From an uncultured Alistipes sp. (lineage in GTDB: Bacteria; Bacteroidota; Bacteroidia; Bacteroidales; Rikenellaceae), in NCBI GenBank assembly GCA_900552955.1, contig USBO01000032.1:1-15236 (forward strand): DNA of 15,236 nt, in the 5' to 3' direction. The position numbers and the translations under genes were made by a program. Within the stretch, counting starts at the first letter, position 1, and each line of letters opens with the position of its first letter. The notes under the pieces are model-generated. The model saw nothing but the letters and a program-made list of their open reading frames with translations. It was not told where the DNA came from and searched no databases. Below, piece by piece: positions 4,790-13,124 of the stretch.

Positions 4790-6661
4790 CTATTCGTAGA
4801 CCGGAACCACGTCGTCGTAGACGCTCGCGCCTCCGAACAACCGCTGGTAATGCGCCCGTTCTTCGGGCGTCATGCGGTTGATCTCCCTCGATTTGTCCGA
4901 GATATCTGTTCTGCGATAATAGGGATAGACGTTGTTTTCGACCGAAAGCCTCTCCAGCCGTTTTTTCATCGCCTTGACCCGCTTGGGATAGCGTGCCGCA
5001 AGATCGACCATCTCGGTCGGATCCTCCTTGAGATTGTACAGATGCCACTCCATGTCCTGATCGGTCAACCCCTTTTCGTCACCGAACACGTTGACGGGGA
5101 ACTGAATGCTCAGTTTCCATCCGTCCTGATAGAGCGAACGCGACGAATAGATGAAAAAGTACTGTTCGGTATGACGCTCGGGCGCCTGCGGATCATCGAA
5201 CGAATAGACGAGCGAGGTGCCCTGCACCGGAGTCTGCTCGATGTTGCGAATCCGCTCCGGCATATCGATTCCGATCATTTCGAGCGTCGTGGGAAGAATA
5301 TCCACGATATGGCAGAATTGCTCCCGAATACCATGATTCAGACGATCGCCCCAGTTGATTATCAGCGGATTGCGCGTACCTCCTTCGGATTCGGCGAACC
5401 CTTTCCACAGCCGGTAAGGCGTGTTCATCGCCTGCGCCCATGCCACGGGGACATCGCATCCCGTGGCTTCGGGATGGCCGATCAGATCGAAATGCTCCAG
5501 CGTGAATTGCAGACTCTCCTCGGGTGATGCGAATTTCATGGCGCCCAGCGTCTTCGGATCCTTCATCAAACTCCCGTAGAGGCCGCCCTTCTTCTCGGCG
5601 CCGTTATCGCCGATCATCGTCACGATAATGGTGTTGTCCAACTGGCCGATTTCGCGCAAATGACCGATAAGACGGCCGATCTCGTAGTCGGCATAGGTCA
5701 AATATCCGGCATAAGCCTCCATGAAACGCGCGCAAACCCGCTTCTGATCGGGCGTCAAGCTCTCCCACGCCGGCAAATGCGACTCGCGCGGAGGAAGAAC
5801 GGCATTGGCGGGAATCGTCCCCATCTGCTTCTGACGGGCGAACACCTTTTCACGATAGACATCCCATCCGTCGTCGAATTTTCCCCGATAGAGATCCATC
5901 CATTTCGTACCGACCTGAATCGGAGAGTGCGCCACCGACGGCGCCATATACATGAAAAAAGGTTTGTCAGGAGCGGCCGCTTTCTGGCGGTCGATATACT
6001 GAATGGCCCGCTCGGTCAGCAACTCGCCGATATGCCTTCCGTCGGGACGGACATAGTTCAGTTCGTCGACGAGCTGCGGATTGTAATTATCCGTCGACGA
6101 AGCGATGAAGCCGTAGAAATGTTCGAACCCCTTTCCCTGCGGCCAGTGGTCGAACGGACCGGCGTCCGAAGCCTCGTTGTCGGGGGTCAGACCGTATTTC
6201 CCCAATGCGAACGTATTGTAACCGTTGTCACGAAGCACTTCGGCGATCGTTCCGCAAGACGACGGAATGATCCCGTCGTAGCCCGGAAATCCGGCGCGAC
6301 GCAGCCTGTGCGCGAAGTTGCCCATATGGACGGTGTGATGATTGCGGCCGGTGAGCAGCGCCGCCCGCGAGGGAGCGCTGAGGGCCGTCGTGTGAAAATT
6401 GGTATAACAAAGCCCTGTTCGGGCGAGAGAGTCCATCACCGGCGTCTCGATCAGACCGCCGAAGGCCGATGCCGCTCCGTAGCCGACGTCGTCGAGCAGA
6501 ATCCACAATACGTTGGGGGCATCCTTCGGGGCACGGATCTCTTCGGGGAACACCTCCTTGCAATCAGAAAGGTATTTGCCCGCATAGGGATTGTTCACGC
6601 ACGACACCGAGCCGGCAGCAACGCCGCATGTCAATGCCATTTTCAACTTTTGGCCATTCAT
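4790..6661 (-). CDS. Arylsulfatase-type sulfatase lipoprotein, Ser-type (family S1, probably subfamily S1_4)
   Basis: It hydrolyses a sulfate ester outside the cytoplasm. The 623-residue chain begins with MNGQKLKMALTCGVAAGSVSC, a lipoprotein signal with likely lipidated Cys21; no acidic surface-export signal follows, so a periplasmic location is likely. Metal ligands D57-D58 lie in WILLDDVGYG, the active-site signature SAPSR at 95-99 with TGRNHH after it, and GDNGAEKKGG near residue 350. Ser95 must be converted to formylglycine by an anaerobic sulfatase-maturating enzyme, which is not in this window. The layout resembles Pseudomonas AtsA-type arylsulfatases. No SusC/SusD pair or other glycan gene is adjacent, so a small aryl or steroid sulfate is as plausible as a glycan. 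Sampled rows are less G+C-rich (52 and 57 percent) than uvrA (67 percent), hinting at different ancestry. The gene has its own promoter, 107 nt after uvrA. Confidence 0.92.
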   Translation of the reverse strand: MNGQKLKMALTCGVAAGSVSCVNNPYAGKYLSDCKEVFPEEIRAPKDAPNVLWILLDDVGYGAASAFGGLIETPVMDSLARTGLCYTNFHTTALSAPSRAALLTGRNHHTVHMGNFAHRLRRAGFPGYDGIIPSSCGTIAEVLRDNGYNTFALGKYGLTPDNEASDAGPFDHWPQGKGFEHFYGFIASSTDNYNPQLVDELNYVRPDGRHIGELLTERAIQYIDRQKAAAPDKPFFMYMAPSVAHSPIQVGTKWMDLYRGKFDDGWDVYREKVFARQKQMGTIPANAVLPPRESHLPAWESLTPDQKRVCARFMEAYAGYLTYADYEIGRLIGHLREIGQLDNTIIVTMIGDNGAEKKGGLYGSLMKDPKTLGAMKFASPEESLQFTLEHFDLIGHPEATGCDVPVAWAQAMNTPYRLWKGFAESEGGTRNPLIINWGDRLNHGIREQFCHIVDILPTTLEMIGIDMPERIRNIEQTPVQGTSLVYSFDDPQAPERHTEQYFFIYSSRSLYQDGWKLSIQFPVNVFGDEKGLTDQDMEWHLYNLKEDPTEMVDLAARYPKRVKAMKKRLERLSVENNVYPYYRRTDISDKSREINRMTPEERAHYQRLFGGASVYDDVVPVYE

Positions 6662-6690
6662 TCGTTTAAGTGTTTAAAGGTTGTCTCCTG

Positions 6691-6721
6691 CAAATTTACG
6701 GTTAAATCGGATACCCTCCAA
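6691..6721 (-). promoter_or_regulatory. Promoter of the sulfatase gene
   Basis: On the minus strand, TTG at 6721-6719 and TAAATTTG at 6698-6691 are separated by 20 nt. The box ends 29 nt before the ATG, giving a short leader of about 20-25 nt. No terminator separates it from the end of uvrA, so some read-through from uvrA is possible. Confidence 0.65.
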
Positions 6722-6768
6722 CACTTCGCACCGCAAAACTTTCACGAAATCCGGCACCGGTGGATGTT

Positions 6769-9591
6769 TCAGATACCCATCTGCCGCAGAAAACGCCCCG
6801 TATGGCTCTCCTCTGCACAGGCCACATCGTGCGGCGTGCCCGCCGCGAGCACACGACCGCCGCCCGCACCGCCCTCGGGGCCGATGTCGATGATCCAGTC
6901 GGCGACCTTCACCACGTCGAGGTTGTGCTCGATGACGATGACCGTGTTGCCGCGATCGACTAATTTGTTCAGCACCTCGATCAACTGGCGGATATCCTCG
7001 AAATGGAGGCCCGTGGTCGGTTCGTCGAGGATGTAGAGCGTGCGGCCCGTGTCGCGCTTCGACAGCTCGGCGGCCAGCTTGATGCGCTGCGACTCGCCGC
7101 CCGAGAGGGTCGTGCAGGGCTGGCCCAGCGTGAGATAGCCCAGCCCCACCTCCTGAATGGCGCGCAGCTTCTGGTGGATCGGGGGGATGTTCTCGAAAAA
7201 CTCGACAGCCATGTTGACCGTCATGTTCAGCACGTCGTCGATATTCTTGCCCTTGTACTTCACCTCGAGCGTCTCGCGGTTGTAGCGGTGGCCGCCGCAG
7301 CTCTTGCAGGTGACGTAGACGTCGGGCAGGAAATTCATCTCGATGGTCTGCACACCCGCGCCGCGGCACGTCTCGCAGCGCCCGCCCTTGACGTTGAAGG
7401 AGAAGCGCCCGGCCTTGAAGCCGCGCACCTGCGCGTCGGGCGTCATCTCGAAGAGTTTGCGGATGTCGGTGAAGACGTTGGAATAGGTCGCGGGATTGCT
7501 GCGCGGCGTGCGGCCGATGGGCGACTGATCGACCACCACCAGCTTGTCGACGTGCTCGAGCCCCTCGATCGCGTCGTAGGCCAGCGGACGGTCGAGCGAC
7601 CGGTAGAGGTGCCGGCTCAGGATCGGGCGCAGCGTCTCGTTGACGAGCGTCGACTTGCCCGACCCGCTGACACCCGTGACGAGGATCAGCTTGCCCAGCG
7701 GGAAGTCGACGTCGATATGCTTGAGGTTGTTGCCCGCGGCGCCGTGCAGAACGATATGGCGGCCGCTGCCTTTGCGCAGCTCCGCCGGAGCCTCGATGCG
7801 CCGGCGGCCGGTGAGGTAGTCGGCCGTAATGGAGTCGGACTTCAGAATGTCGTCGTAGGTACCCTCCGCGACGATATGACCGCCCTTGCGGCCCGCCTTG
7901 GGGCCGACGTCGACGATCCAGTCGGCCGAACGCATCATCTCCTCGTCGTGCTCGACAACGATCACCGAGTTGCCGGCGTCGCGCAGCTCCTGCAAACTGC
8001 GGATCAACCGCTGATTGTCGCGCTGATGCAGGCCGATCGACGGCTCGTCGAGGATATAGAGCACGTTCACCAGCTTCGACCCCACCTGCGTCGCCAGCCG
8101 GATGCGCTGCGACTCGCCGCCCGAGAGCGAACGCGACGAGCGGCTCAGCGAGAGGTAGCCCAGCCCCACATCGACGAGGAAGCGGAGCCGCTCGCGGATC
8201 TCCTTGACGATCTCCTGTGCGATACGGCGCTCCTTGTCGGTGAAATGTTCCTCGATACGATCCATCCACTCGGCGAAATCGGCGATCGACATCGCCGACA
8301 CCTCGGCGATATTGAGCCCGCCGATGCGGAACTGCAACGCCTCGCTGCGCAGGCGCGAACCGCCGCAGACGCTGCACGGCGTGTAGACGAGGAACTGCTC
8401 GCGCCACTTCTCGCCGCGCTTCGAATCCTCGTCGCTGTTGCGGCCGATCCACTCGGCCAAGCCGTCCCACGACACAAGCCGTTTGCCGCCGGCAGCGGCG
8501 AACTCCGACAGATCGACGGTCAGCGGCTCCGAATCGCCGTAGAGGATCGCGTTCATCCCCTCCTCCGCGATGCTCCCGACAGGTTCGTCGAGCGTGAAAT
8601 CGTAGCGGCGGCCCAGCAGTTCCAGCAACGCGAAGAGCATGTTGTTGTGATAGGGCCCGAAAGGTTCGATGCCGCCGGTGCGCAACGATTTCTTCGGATC
8701 GGGAATGATCTTGCTGCGGTCGAAGACCGCCTCGACGCCCAGTCCGTTGCAACGGGGGCAGGCGCCTTTGGGCGAATTGAAAGAGAAGCTATGCGGAGCG
8801 GGATCCTCGAAGGCAACGCCCGTGGTCGGACACATCAGATGCCGCGAATAGTAGCGCGTCGTCTCCGTGTCGTAATCGTAGAGCATCATCGTCCCCTTGC
8901 CCTGCCGCATCGCCTCACGAAGCGAGGTCATCAGACGCTCGCGCGACTCCTCGCTCACGCGCAGCCGGTCGACCACCAGATCGATCGTATGGATCTTGTA
9001 GCGGTCGAGCTTCATGCCCGTCGAGAACTCGCGCATCTCGCCGTCGATGCGGGCGTGCAGATAGCCCTTCTTCACCAGCGACTCGAACAGCTCACGGTAG
9101 TGTCCCTTGCGGCCCTTGACGATCGGCGCCAGCAGCGCGATACGGCGGCCGGCGAAATCGCGCAGCATGAGGTCGAGAATCTGCTCGTCGGTGTAGTGCA
9201 CCATCTCCTCGCCCGTGGCCGGCGAGTAAGCGCGCGACGCCCGCGCATACAGAAGGCGCAGGAAATCGTTGATCTCGGTGACGGTGCCCACCGTCGAACG
9301 GGGATTTCGGTTGGTGGTCTTCTGCTCGATGGCCACCACGGGGCTGAGCCCCGTGATCTTGTCCACGTCGGGACGCTCCATCGTCCCCACAAACTGACGC
9401 GCGTAGGTCGACAGCGTCTCCATATAGCGGCGCTGCCCCTCGGCATAGATCGTGTCGAAGGCCAGCGACGACTTGCCCGACCCCGACAGACCGGTGACCA
9501 CCACCAGTTTGCGACGGGGAATCGCAACGTCTATATTCTTCAGATTGTGTACCCGTGCGCCGAGCACCTCGATCTTCTCTTCTCGTTTCAT
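6769..9591 (-). CDS. uvrA: Excinuclease ABC subunit A
   Basis: The damage-recognition ATPase of nucleotide excision repair, acting with UvrB and UvrC. It has 940 residues, the normal length. The N-terminal Walker A is GLSGSGKS at 34-41 and the second is GVSGSGKS near 638. Two ABC signatures, LSGGESQRIRLA and LSGGESQRIKLA, and two ILDEP Walker B boxes are present. The C-terminal zinc module has CETC (about 738) and CKSC (about 762). The first zinc module is incomplete: CPTTG (about 253) replaces CxxC, while CPRC (about 278) is kept. The Bacteroidetes often carry two UvrA paralogues, and this looks like the CPTTG type. The start at 9591 (MKREEKIEVLGARVHNLKNI) is chosen because the longer frame reaches into the -7 box at 9628-9635. 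A GGTTGAG sequence just before the ATG is a poor Shine-Dalgarno. Confidence 0.96.
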   Translation of the reverse strand: MKREEKIEVLGARVHNLKNIDVAIPRRKLVVVTGLSGSGKSSLAFDTIYAEGQRRYMETLSTYARQFVGTMERPDVDKITGLSPVVAIEQKTTNRNPRSTVGTVTEINDFLRLLYARASRAYSPATGEEMVHYTDEQILDLMLRDFAGRRIALLAPIVKGRKGHYRELFESLVKKGYLHARIDGEMREFSTGMKLDRYKIHTIDLVVDRLRVSEESRERLMTSLREAMRQGKGTMMLYDYDTETTRYYSRHLMCPTTGVAFEDPAPHSFSFNSPKGACPRCNGLGVEAVFDRSKIIPDPKKSLRTGGIEPFGPYHNNMLFALLELLGRRYDFTLDEPVGSIAEEGMNAILYGDSEPLTVDLSEFAAAGGKRLVSWDGLAEWIGRNSDEDSKRGEKWREQFLVYTPCSVCGGSRLRSEALQFRIGGLNIAEVSAMSIADFAEWMDRIEEHFTDKERRIAQEIVKEIRERLRFLVDVGLGYLSLSRSSRSLSGGESQRIRLATQVGSKLVNVLYILDEPSIGLHQRDNQRLIRSLQELRDAGNSVIVVEHDEEMMRSADWIVDVGPKAGRKGGHIVAEGTYDDILKSDSITADYLTGRRRIEAPAELRKGSGRHIVLHGAAGNNLKHIDVDFPLGKLILVTGVSGSGKSTLVNETLRPILSRHLYRSLDRPLAYDAIEGLEHVDKLVVVDQSPIGRTPRSNPATYSNVFTDIRKLFEMTPDAQVRGFKAGRFSFNVKGGRCETCRGAGVQTIEMNFLPDVYVTCKSCGGHRYNRETLEVKYKGKNIDDVLNMTVNMAVEFFENIPPIHQKLRAIQEVGLGYLTLGQPCTTLSGGESQRIKLAAELSKRDTGRTLYILDEPTTGLHFEDIRQLIEVLNKLVDRGNTVIVIEHNLDVVKVADWIIDIGPEGGAGGGRVLAAGTPHDVACAEESHTGRFLRQMGI

Positions 9592-9627
9592 CTCAACCCA
9601 AACGGATTCCGCACACGGAATCGTATA

Positions 9628-9635
9628 CAAAGATA
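9628..9635 (-). promoter_or_regulatory. -7 box of uvrA
   Basis: TATCTTTG on the minus strand, ending 36 nt before the chosen ATG. A second, similar box TACCTTTG lies at 9677-9670 and may be an alternative start. Neither has a convincing TTTG at 19-20 nt upstream. No LexA-type site was recognised. Confidence 0.55.
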
Positions 9636-9710
9636 ATGCACCGTGTCTGCATGCCGGACTCTATCCCTGCAAAGGTAGCGATTTTTCCGCAAAATGCACG
9701 CCGCGCCGCC

Positions 9711-10466
9711 TCAGCGCAGCACGAAATCGTCGGCATCGCGCCACACGGGAAACTCCGACCGGAAGCGGCCGAGCGCCTCGCCGTCGAGTTCGGCCGTGAA
9801 GACCCCCTCCGACGCACCGGCCTCGCAGAGCGGCACACCCCTGAAATCGACCGCGGCCGAATCGCCGGCATACCGGTTCCACGGGTCGTCGCCCGTGCGG
9901 TTGACGCCCACGACATAGCAGGCGTTCTCGATCGCCCGCGCCCGCAACAGCGTCCGCCACACCTCGCGGCGTGCCGCCGGCCACGAAGCCACGCAGAGGA
10001 TCGCATCGTAATCGCCGCGGCAGCGGCTCCAGACCGGAAAGCGCAGGTCGTAACAGACGAGCAGCAGAAACCGCAGGCCACCGTATCCGACCACGACGCG
10101 CCGCTGGCCGGCCGCGAAATGCGCACCCTCGCCGCCGATGGAGAAGAGATGGCGTTTGTCGTACCGCTCCACCCCGCCGCCGGGCCGCACGAAAAACAGT
10201 CTGTTGACGAAGCTGCCGCCGCTGCGGACGACGGCGCTACCGGCCAGCGCCGTGGCATGCCGCCGCGCCGTGCGGCGCATCCACTCCACGATCGTCGCCT
10301 CGTCGGGCAGCTCGCTGCGCCACGGGTCGGAGATGAACCCCGTGGCGAACATCTCGGGCAGGACGACCAGGTCGGCGCCTGCCTGCGCGACGAACGATTC
10401 GGCTCGGCGAAGATTGCGGGCGACAGCCTCCCACTCCATCGAAAACTGGCACAAAGCGACTTTCAT
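9711..10466 (-). CDS. Carbon-nitrogen hydrolase, omega-amidase (YafV/Nit2) type
   Basis: A cytoplasmic nitrilase-superfamily amidase of 251 residues. The Glu-Lys-Cys triad is visible: Glu38 in VVLPEMF, Lys104 in YDKRHLF, and Cys138 in LVCYDLRFPVW. GGEGAHFAAG at 111-120 and the GVNRTGDDPWNRYAGDSAAV segment are typical of omega-amidases. These hydrolyse alpha-ketoglutaramate or alpha-ketosuccinamate, clearing products of glutamine and methionine transamination. The start is ATG 10466; a -7 box ends 5 nt before it, so the mRNA is probably leaderless. It diverges from cvfB. The family is certain; the exact substrate is inferred. Confidence 0.92.
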   Translation of the reverse strand: MKVALCQFSMEWEAVARNLRRAESFVAQAGADLVVLPEMFATGFISDPWRSELPDEATIVEWMRRTARRHATALAGSAVVRSGGSFVNRLFFVRPGGGVERYDKRHLFSIGGEGAHFAAGQRRVVVGYGGLRFLLLVCYDLRFPVWSRCRGDYDAILCVASWPAARREVWRTLLRARAIENACYVVGVNRTGDDPWNRYAGDSAAVDFRGVPLCEAGASEGVFTAELDGEALGRFRSEFPVWRDADDFVLR

Positions 10467-10471
10467 ACTCG

Positions 10472-10479
10472 CAAACTTA
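10472..10479 (-). promoter_or_regulatory. -7 box of the amidase gene
   Basis: TAAGTTTG on the minus strand, a full match to TAnnTTTG, ending 5 nt before the ATG at 10466. Transcription would begin at about the start codon. No -33 element is evident. Confidence 0.6.
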
Positions 10480-10521
10480 CGAATAAATCGGGGAATACGG
10501 CCCGCGATCGGAAAACTTTCG

Positions 10522-10529
10522 TACCTTTG
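10522..10529 (+). promoter_or_regulatory. -7 box of the cvfB operon
   Basis: TACCTTTG within TTCGTACCTTTGTTC, close to the extended box seen before the steroid operon. The predicted leader is about 75-80 nt. Directly before the start codon lies the perfect 14-nt palindrome TCGAAACGTTTCGA (10596-10609). Confidence 0.65.
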
Positions 10530-10612
10530 TTCCGATAAACCCCGACAGCCGGACGGACGGCACTCCGCAAACGAGTTCCGCCGCAGCCGCGGCCGTCGAA
10601 ACGTTTCGAACG

Positions 10613-11446
10613 ATGAAAGCCGGACAAAATCATACCCTTACCGTCTCCCGCATCTCGGATTACGGCCTCTATCTGGCCGATGCCGAGGGGCAGGAGGTGC
10701 TGCTGCCCAACCGTTACGTGTCGCTCAGCGACAAGGTGGGCGACACGGTCGACGTCTTCGTCTACCACGACTCCGAAGACCGCCTCGTGGCCACGCGCGA
10801 AACGCCGCTGGCACGCGCGGGCGAGGCCGCATTCCTGAAGGTGGTCGACAAGAATCTCCACGGTGCGTTCCTCGACTGGGGGCTCGCGGGCAAAGACCTC
10901 TTCCTGCCCAACCGCAATCAGCAGGGCGGAATCTTCGCGGGACGCTCCTATGTGGTCTACGTCTACGTGGACGACGTGACGGGCCGCTGCGTGGCGACCA
11001 ACAAACTCAAGAGCTTCGTGAACAACGAGACGCTCGGCGTGCGGCCCCGCCAGGAGGTCGACCTGCTGGTGGCCTCCGAGTCGGAGATCGGCTACCGCGT
11101 GGTGGTCGACAACCGCCATTGGGGAATGCTCTACCGCAACCAGTTGTTCCGTCCCGTGCAGGTGGGCGACCGGCTGCGCGGTTTCGTGGCGAAGATCACC
11201 GACGACAACCGCATCGACGTGTCGCTCCAACAGCCAGGATACGCCGGCGTGCAGGACGGCGCCGACAAGCTGCTCGCCCTGCTGCGCGAAGCCGGCGGAC
11301 GGCTGCCGCTGGGCGACGACAGCTCGCCCGAGGAGATTCACCGCCGCACGCAGCTCAGCAAGAAGGCGTTCAAACGCTCGTTGGGCGTCCTGCTCAAACG
11401 CGGGATCGTCGCGGCCGACGAACTGGGAATCAAACTGACGAAATAG
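10613..11446 (+). CDS. cvfB: S1-domain RNA-binding protein of the CvfB family
   Basis: A 277-residue cytoplasmic protein of the CvfB/YitL type. The N-terminal part MKAGQNHTLTVSRISDYGLY is the first S1-like fold. VDKNLHGAFLDWGLAGKDLF (about 82-101) is a second, and a third runs from FRPVQVGDRLRGFVAKI. The C-terminal segment SPEEIHRRTQLSKKAFKRSL with LLKRGIV is the winged helix, which in this family follows the S1 domains. In Staphylococcus and Streptococcus it affects virulence gene expression by binding RNA; the role in Bacteroidetes is unclear. It is first in a two-gene operon, 4 nt before the methyltransferase. Confidence 0.9.
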   Translation: MKAGQNHTLTVSRISDYGLYLADAEGQEVLLPNRYVSLSDKVGDTVDVFVYHDSEDRLVATRETPLARAGEAAFLKVVDKNLHGAFLDWGLAGKDLFLPNRNQQGGIFAGRSYVVYVYVDDVTGRCVATNKLKSFVNNETLGVRPRQEVDLLVASESEIGYRVVVDNRHWGMLYRNQLFRPVQVGDRLRGFVAKITDDNRIDVSLQQPGYAGVQDGADKLLALLREAGGRLPLGDDSSPEEIHRRTQLSKKAFKRSLGVLLKRGIVAADELGIKLTK

Positions 11447-11450
11447 CGCC

Positions 11451-12212
11451 ATGGCCAGACTCGCAACCGCCGAACGCGTGTCGCGCGACGCATCCGACAA
11501 CTTCGTTTTCCAGCGTTCGCTGCTGGCCTACGAGCGTGCGGCCGCCCTCGTCTCGGGCGATGTGCTGGAGATCGGCACCGGAACGGGCTACGGCATCGAG
11601 CGCATCGCACCCCGCTGTCGCCGTTTCGTCACGGTGGACAAGTTCGCTGCCGCACCGATCCCCGCGACGGCCGGCGTCGAGTTCCGGCGCATGTGCGTGC
11701 CGCCGCTCGATTTCGCCGACGCATCGTTCGATTTCGTCATCACCTTTCAGGTGATCGAGCACATCGCCGACGACGCAGCCTTCGTGCGCGAAATCGCCCG
11801 CGTGCTGCGCCCGGGTGGACGGCTGATCCTCACCACGCCCAACGCCCCGATGTCGCTCACACGCAATCCGTGGCACGTGCGCGAGTACCGCATCGAGGAG
11901 CTGCGGAGGCTGCTCGCGGAGGCCTTTCCGACCATCGAGGCCTGCGGCGTCTTCGGCAACGAACGCGTGGCGGCCTATTACGAAGCGAACCGCCGCAGCG
12001 TGGAGCGCATCGCGCGGTTCGACATCTTCGACCTCCAGCACCGGCTGCCGCGCCGGCTGCTGCAACTCCCCTACGACCTGCTCAACCGCATCAACCGCCG
12101 CCGGCTGCTGCGGCGCAACGAGGCGCTGACGACCTCGATCCGCATGGACGACTACAGGATCGCACCGGCGGCCGAAGGGTGTTTCGACCTCTTCTTCATC
12201 GCAACGAAATAA
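11451..12212 (+). CDS. Class I SAM-dependent methyltransferase
   Basis: A 253-residue methyltransferase with the Rossmann SAM motif VLEIGTGTGYG at 38-48, acidic Asp63 at the end of the second strand (FVTVDKF), FDFVITFQVIEHI (93-105) and LRPGGRLILTTPN (119-131). The C-terminal tail is rich in Arg and Leu (HRLPRRLLQLPYDLLNRINR) and could touch membranes or nucleic acid. It begins 4 nt after cvfB, so the two are co-transcribed. The substrate is not identifiable: the closest general resemblance is to the UbiE/Coq3-like small-molecule or sugar methyltransferases. Pairing with an RNA-binding protein gives no firm clue. Confidence 0.88.
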   Translation: MARLATAERVSRDASDNFVFQRSLLAYERAAALVSGDVLEIGTGTGYGIERIAPRCRRFVTVDKFAAAPIPATAGVEFRRMCVPPLDFADASFDFVITFQVIEHIADDAAFVREIARVLRPGGRLILTTPNAPMSLTRNPWHVREYRIEELRRLLAEAFPTIEACGVFGNERVAAYYEANRRSVERIARFDIFDLQHRLPRRLLQLPYDLLNRINRRRLLRRNEALTTSIRMDDYRIAPAAEGCFDLFFIATK

Positions 12213-12224
12213 TCTCCGAAACGC

Positions 12225-12259
12225 GCAGGGCCGGAGAAGCATCGCTTCTCCGGCCCTGC
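12225..12259. terminator. Inverted repeat between convergent methyltransferase and yajC genes
   Basis: A perfect 16-bp stem GCAGGGCCGGAGAAGC / GCTTCTCCGGCCCTGC (12225-12240, 12244-12259) with a 3-nt loop ATC. It lies between two convergent stop codons, so it can serve both directions. No U-run follows on either strand, which is unusual for an intrinsic terminator. Confidence 0.7.
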
Positions 12260-12280
12260 ATTCCTGATCCGCAGAGACGG

Positions 12281-12592
12281 TTATTTCTGCTGATCGGTCG
12301 TATCGGCGACGACCATGTTCTTGTCGATACGCAGCGTGACGTTGCCGTCGACCTCGATGAGCAGCGTACGCTCCTTGATCTCCTTGACCGTGCCGTAGAT
12401 ACCGCCGGCGGTGACGATCTTGTCGACCTTCTTCAGCCCCTTACGGAACATCTGCATCTCCTTTCGGCGCTTCGACTCGGGACGCCACATGAAGAGCCAC
12501 AGCACCAAAATCATCAGCGCGATCATAATATAGAAGCCCCACGGCGAGGGTTGCTGCGGCTGACCGGCAGCCGCCTGTAACAGATTCATCAT
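12281..12592 (-). CDS. yajC: Preprotein translocase accessory subunit YajC
   Basis: A small inner-membrane protein of 103 residues that associates with SecDF-YidC in the Sec translocon. A single membrane segment, YIMIALMILVLWLFMW (21-36), is followed by RPESKRRKEMQMF, the basic RPxxKrrKe signature of YajC. After it comes VDKIVTAGGIYGTVKEI and a cytoplasmic beta domain. Two ATG codons stand side by side (12592 and 12589); either may be used. The gene lies downstream of nusB and the DUF1573 gene, a common Bacteroidetes arrangement, but also has its own promoter overlapping the DUF1573 stop. The ybbR-like gene that often follows in related genomes is absent here. Confidence 0.95.
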   Translation of the reverse strand: MMNLLQAAAGQPQQPSPWGFYIMIALMILVLWLFMWRPESKRRKEMQMFRKGLKKVDKIVTAGGIYGTVKEIKERTLLIEVDGNVTLRIDKNMVVADTTDQQK

Positions 12593-12655
12593 ATTTTTCA
12601 GAATTAAAAGGTTCGTTCACGTCCCGACTTCGGAAACGTCGCGGTTTACTGCTTG

Positions 12656-12685
12656 CAAATATAACGAATATTTCGGACTTTCCAA
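12656..12685 (-). promoter_or_regulatory. Internal promoter of yajC
   Basis: On the minus strand TTG at 12685-12683 and TATATTTG at 12663-12656 are 19 nt apart, a good match to the Bacteroidetes consensus. The expected leader is near 58 nt. The -33 element lies just 3 nt past the DUF1573 stop codon. Confidence 0.72.
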
Positions 12686-12687
12686 CA

Positions 12688-13122
12688 TCATTCCACATCG
12701 GCCTCGACACAGAGGCGCAGCGGACGTTCGCCGCCCGAGAAATAGACGCGCAGCACCTTGAAGAGCCAGCCCCGCTGGCCGCTCGTGTCGAAGCGCACGG
12801 CCACGCGCAGCGTATCGCCGGGCATAATCGGCTGAGCGTCATATTCCAGCGCCGTGCATCCGCACGACGACTCGCTCCCGACGATCACGATCGGCTCGGC
12901 GCCCCGATTACAGAAACCCGCCTCGAGCCGCGCCGTCTCGCCGCTGCGAAGGCGTCCGAAACGGAGCGTATCCGACACTTCCGTGCGCAACGTTTCGTCC
13001 GAAACCGCGATAACGGGGCCCGAAGACATCCGCTGCCCGCTGTGCGACCCGCACCCGAGCAATGCGAGGAGCGCACCCAGGGCGACGCTCCTCGTCATAA
13101 AATCACAGCCAAGCATCCGCAT
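12688..13122 (-). CDS. DUF1573 lipoprotein
   Basis: A 144-residue exported lipoprotein of unknown function. The signal segment ends in LLALLGC with lipidated Cys24 (numbered from the first ATG). The mature part has the DUF1573 core: DTLRFGRLRSGETARL, FCNRGAEPIVI, the hallmark SSCGCT, then PGDTLRVAVRFDTSG and an Ig-like C terminus. The ATG at 13122 lies 2 nt after the nusB stop, suggesting translational coupling. An internal ATG at 13098 (MTRSVALGAL) would give a more standard signal peptide and is a real alternative. DUF1573 genes next to nusB and yajC are common in Bacteroidetes. Confidence 0.88.
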   Translation of the reverse strand: MRMLGCDFMTRSVALGALLALLGCGSHSGQRMSSGPVIAVSDETLRTEVSDTLRFGRLRSGETARLEAGFCNRGAEPIVIVGSESSCGCTALEYDAQPIMPGDTLRVAVRFDTSGQRGWLFKVLRVYFSGGERPLRLCVEADVE

Positions 13123-13124
13123 CG

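Noticed and set aside
4512..4799. Plus-strand 95-codon open frame between the DUF4251 and sulfatase genes
   Set aside because: It reads through the strong terminator hairpin at 4685-4724 and the end of the sulfatase gene; no promoter or protein family features are seen.
7003..9636. An 877-codon open frame on the plus strand, antisense to uvrA
   Set aside because: It is a shadow of uvrA. In G+C-rich genes with biased third positions, the opposite strand stays open over long stretches; the translation is rich in Arg, Ala, Leu and His without family motifs, while the minus frame is an unmistakable full-length UvrA.
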